The notes below the pieces were generated by a model that searched no databases, was not told the DNA's origin, and saw only the letters and a program-made list of their open reading frames with translations. Shown piece by piece: positions 7,079 to 7,770 of a stretch of 7,770 nucleotides of DNA. The position numbers and the translations under genes are program-made. This DNA comes from Planctomycetota bacterium (lineage in GTDB: Bacteria; Planctomycetota; UBA11346). Within the stretch, counting starts at the first letter, position 1, and every line of letters begins with the position of its first letter. The stretch spans positions 1-7,770 of the forward strand of contig CANIXE010000099.1 in assembly GCA_947470885.1 (NCBI GenBank). Direction: 5' to 3'.

Positions 7079-7095
7079 ATTATGCAAAGATTCCC

Positions 7096-7518
7096 TTGAA
7101 GCTCCTCGTCCTCCAACAAGGCCGCCTCCGTGATCCCCAAGCCGTGGCCTGGCGGGACGAGTACGTGAAGCGGTTCCAGCGCTTTGGCAGTCTGGTGGTG
7201 AGCGAGGTCGAACCCAAGGGTGATACGCCCCTGTGGCCGAAGTCGGCCCGGTGGAAGGTGGCCCTGGATGAACGGGGCAAGGTGTACACCAGCGTCGAGC
7301 TGGCGAAGCAGCTGGAGCGTTGGGCCATGGCCCACGGCGAGATCGCCTTCGCCATTGGCGATGCGGCGACCCTGCACCCGCCCACCCGGACGAGTGCGGA
7401 TGCGACCCTGGCCCTGTCGGCGTTCACCCTGCCCCACCAGTTGGCCCACGTCCTGCTGATCGAACAGCTGTACCGGGCGGCGACGATCCTCGCCGGTACC
7501 GGCTACCACCACGCTTGA
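7096..7518 (+). CDS. rlmH: 23S rRNA pseudouridine-1915 N3-methyltransferase RlmH
   Basis: RlmH is a small SPOUT methyltransferase that methylates pseudouridine-1915 in helix 69 of 23S rRNA on assembled 70S ribosomes. The 140-residue protein is slightly shorter than the E. coli enzyme (155). Family marks are LDERGK (57-62, as LD..GK), the following helix ending LERW (73-76), and the knotted C-terminus: LSAFTLPHQLAHVLLIEQLYRA (107-128) and terminal GYHHA (136-140). One oddity is the SAM-loop, normally IGGxxG, which reads IGDAAT (87-92). The start is TTG at 7096, giving MKLLVL, the usual RlmH beginning; no in-frame ATG or GTG lies nearby. The Shine-Dalgarno is weak (AAAGA, 7086-7090), and the inverted-repeat arm ends 15 nt upstream, so low or regulated translation is possible. 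Confidence 0.92.
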   Translation: MKLLVLQQGRLRDPQAVAWRDEYVKRFQRFGSLVVSEVEPKGDTPLWPKSARWKVALDERGKVYTSVELAKQLERWAMAHGEIAFAIGDAATLHPPTRTSADATLALSAFTLPHQLAHVLLIEQLYRAATILAGTGYHHA

Positions 7519-7530
7519 GGTCGGGTCAAG

Positions 7531-7568
7531 TGCAGGGTTCCCATGGGATCTCCCTGCATCCCGCAGGG
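7531..7568 (+). other. Alternative hairpins just after rlmH
   Basis: Segment A, TGCAGGG (7531-7537), pairs with B, CCCTGCA (7552-7558), over a 14-nt loop that itself contains the palindrome CCCATGGG (7540-7547). B can instead pair with C, GCAGGG (7563-7568), as a 6-bp stem with a 5-nt loop. The two structures exclude each other, as in attenuators, but no T-run follows. It may serve as the rlmH 3' end. Confidence 0.4.
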
Positions 7569-7600
7569 GCCTGATTCCCTGGTGAGATGGGATGGATGCT

Positions 7601-7624
7601 CCCAAGGAACGCGTGGTCCTGGGG
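7601..7624 (+). other. Imperfect hairpin in the rlmH-PRC spacer
   Basis: CCC.AGGA (7601-7608) pairs with TCCT.GGG (7617-7624): seven pairs with one A/G mismatch around an 8-nt loop. It is followed by TTACGATTT, too weak a T-run for a confident terminator. Confidence 0.25.
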
Positions 7625-7673
7625 TTACGATTTCAGGCGGGAATTGGCGGGGATTCCGCTTCCATGGCAGGCG

Positions 7674-7712
7674 GGCCTGGACGCGAGCGGATTCCCGAGC
7701 GTCGTCCAGGCC
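7674..7712 (+). other. 10-bp hairpin in the leader of the last gene
   Basis: GGCCTGGACG (7674-7683) and CGTCCAGGCC (7703-7712) are perfect reverse complements around a 19-nt loop. The stem ends 11 nt before ATG 7724 and 26 nt before ATG 7739. There is no following T-run. It is the strongest hairpin in this spacer and could control translation of the next gene, end an upstream transcript, or be a dyad operator. Confidence 0.5.
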
Positions 7713-7738
7713 GGTCCCCAACCATGAAAGACCGGCCT

Positions 7739-7770
7739 ATGTTACGCAGCATCAAAGATCTTTACGGCGA
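7739..7770 (+). CDS. Start of a probable PRC-barrel domain protein (cut by window edge)
   Basis: Ten full codons are visible from ATG 7739: MLRSIKDLYG. This is the typical opening of small PRC-barrel proteins, which begin MLRS.K.L.G before a 'DGEIG.VKDFYFDD' segment that would lie beyond the window. An in-frame ATG at 7724 would add MKDRP; GAAAGA (7726-7731) lies 7 nt before ATG 7739 and could be its ribosome binding site. The identification rests on very few residues. Confidence 0.45.
   Translation, partial: MLRSIKDLYG

Larger units (their letters stand above)
6911..7080. repeat. 170-bp palindromic element: 31-bp perfect inverted repeats made of 8-bp tandem units
   Basis: The left arm 6911-6941 and right arm 7050-7080 are exact reverse complements over 31 bp and enclose 108 bp. 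Each arm is built of tandem 8-mers: GAATGCTC three times plus a partial on the left, and GAGCATTC four times plus a partial on the right. The interior also holds a perfect 12-bp palindrome, CTGTGCGCACAG (6949-6960). The element fills most of the tgt-rlmH spacer. No transposase is present and I see no convincing target-site duplication. It could be a non-autonomous (MITE-like) element, a transcript hairpin, or a protein-binding array. Confidence 0.85.

Noticed and set aside
6911..7080. CRISPR array
   Set aside because: Units are 8 bp and directly adjacent without spacers, the two arrays are in opposite orientation, and no cas gene is present.
6911..7080. Retron-type non-coding RNA (inverted ends around a structured core)
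   Set aside because: No reverse transcriptase is adjacent; the following gene is rlmH.
6911..7080. Standard intrinsic terminator of tgt
   Set aside because: The stem arms are 108 bp apart and no T-run follows the right arm.
4288..7605. A 1105-codon open frame on the minus strand across the MshEN gene, tgt and rlmH
   Set aside because: It is antisense to three well-supported genes, has Gly/His/Gln/Arg-rich composition typical of the complement of GC-rich codons, shows no recognisable domain, and stays open through the spacer partly because the 8-mer repeat is stop-free in all frames.

Overview
The window is GC-rich bacterial chromosome (roughly 60-65% G+C by eye), densely coded on both strands. 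The gene content is mostly housekeeping. The mix of a DUF6526 membrane protein, a stand-alone MshEN (GspE N-terminal) protein without an ATPase, a STAS protein and a probable PRC-barrel gene suggests Acidobacteriota, perhaps Holophagae (Geothrix/Holophaga-like). That placement comes from family knowledge and was not tested against a database.

Layout. A leftward cluster fills 1-3995. In transcription order it holds a STAS-domain protein, the tRNA adenosine deaminase tadA, a DUF6526 membrane protein, an MsbA-like ABC exporter, and the start of an FAD-dependent oxidoreductase cut by the window edge. Gaps are short (11 nt, 54 nt, an overlap or 11-nt gap depending on start choice, and 59-nt or so), so these may form one operon, although a small hairpin lies between tadA and the DUF6526 gene. 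A 205-bp divergent intergenic region (3996-4200) separates it from a rightward cluster: an MshEN-domain protein, tgt (tRNA-guanine transglycosylase), a 195-bp spacer with an unusual repeat structure, rlmH (23S rRNA methyltransferase), a hairpin-rich 220-bp leader, and the first codons of a probable PRC-barrel protein. No gene-free stretch reaches 300 bases.

Functional themes. Three RNA-modification enzymes lie within 5 kb: TadA (inosine-34 in tRNA), Tgt (queuosine pathway, guanine-34) and RlmH (pseudouridine-1915 in 23S rRNA). TadA and Tgt both act on the anticodon wobble base. The STAS and MshEN proteins look like signalling or regulatory proteins that have lost parts of the usual architecture.

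The most notable non-coding feature is the tgt-rlmH spacer. It carries tandem copies of an 8-bp unit, GAATGCTC, in one orientation at 6913-6941 and in the opposite orientation at 7044-7078. Together they give a perfect 31-bp inverted repeat (6911-6941 with 7050-7080) around 108 bp, ending 15 nt before the TTG start of rlmH. I found no phage, transposase, CRISPR or defence genes, so I do not claim a new multi-gene system here.
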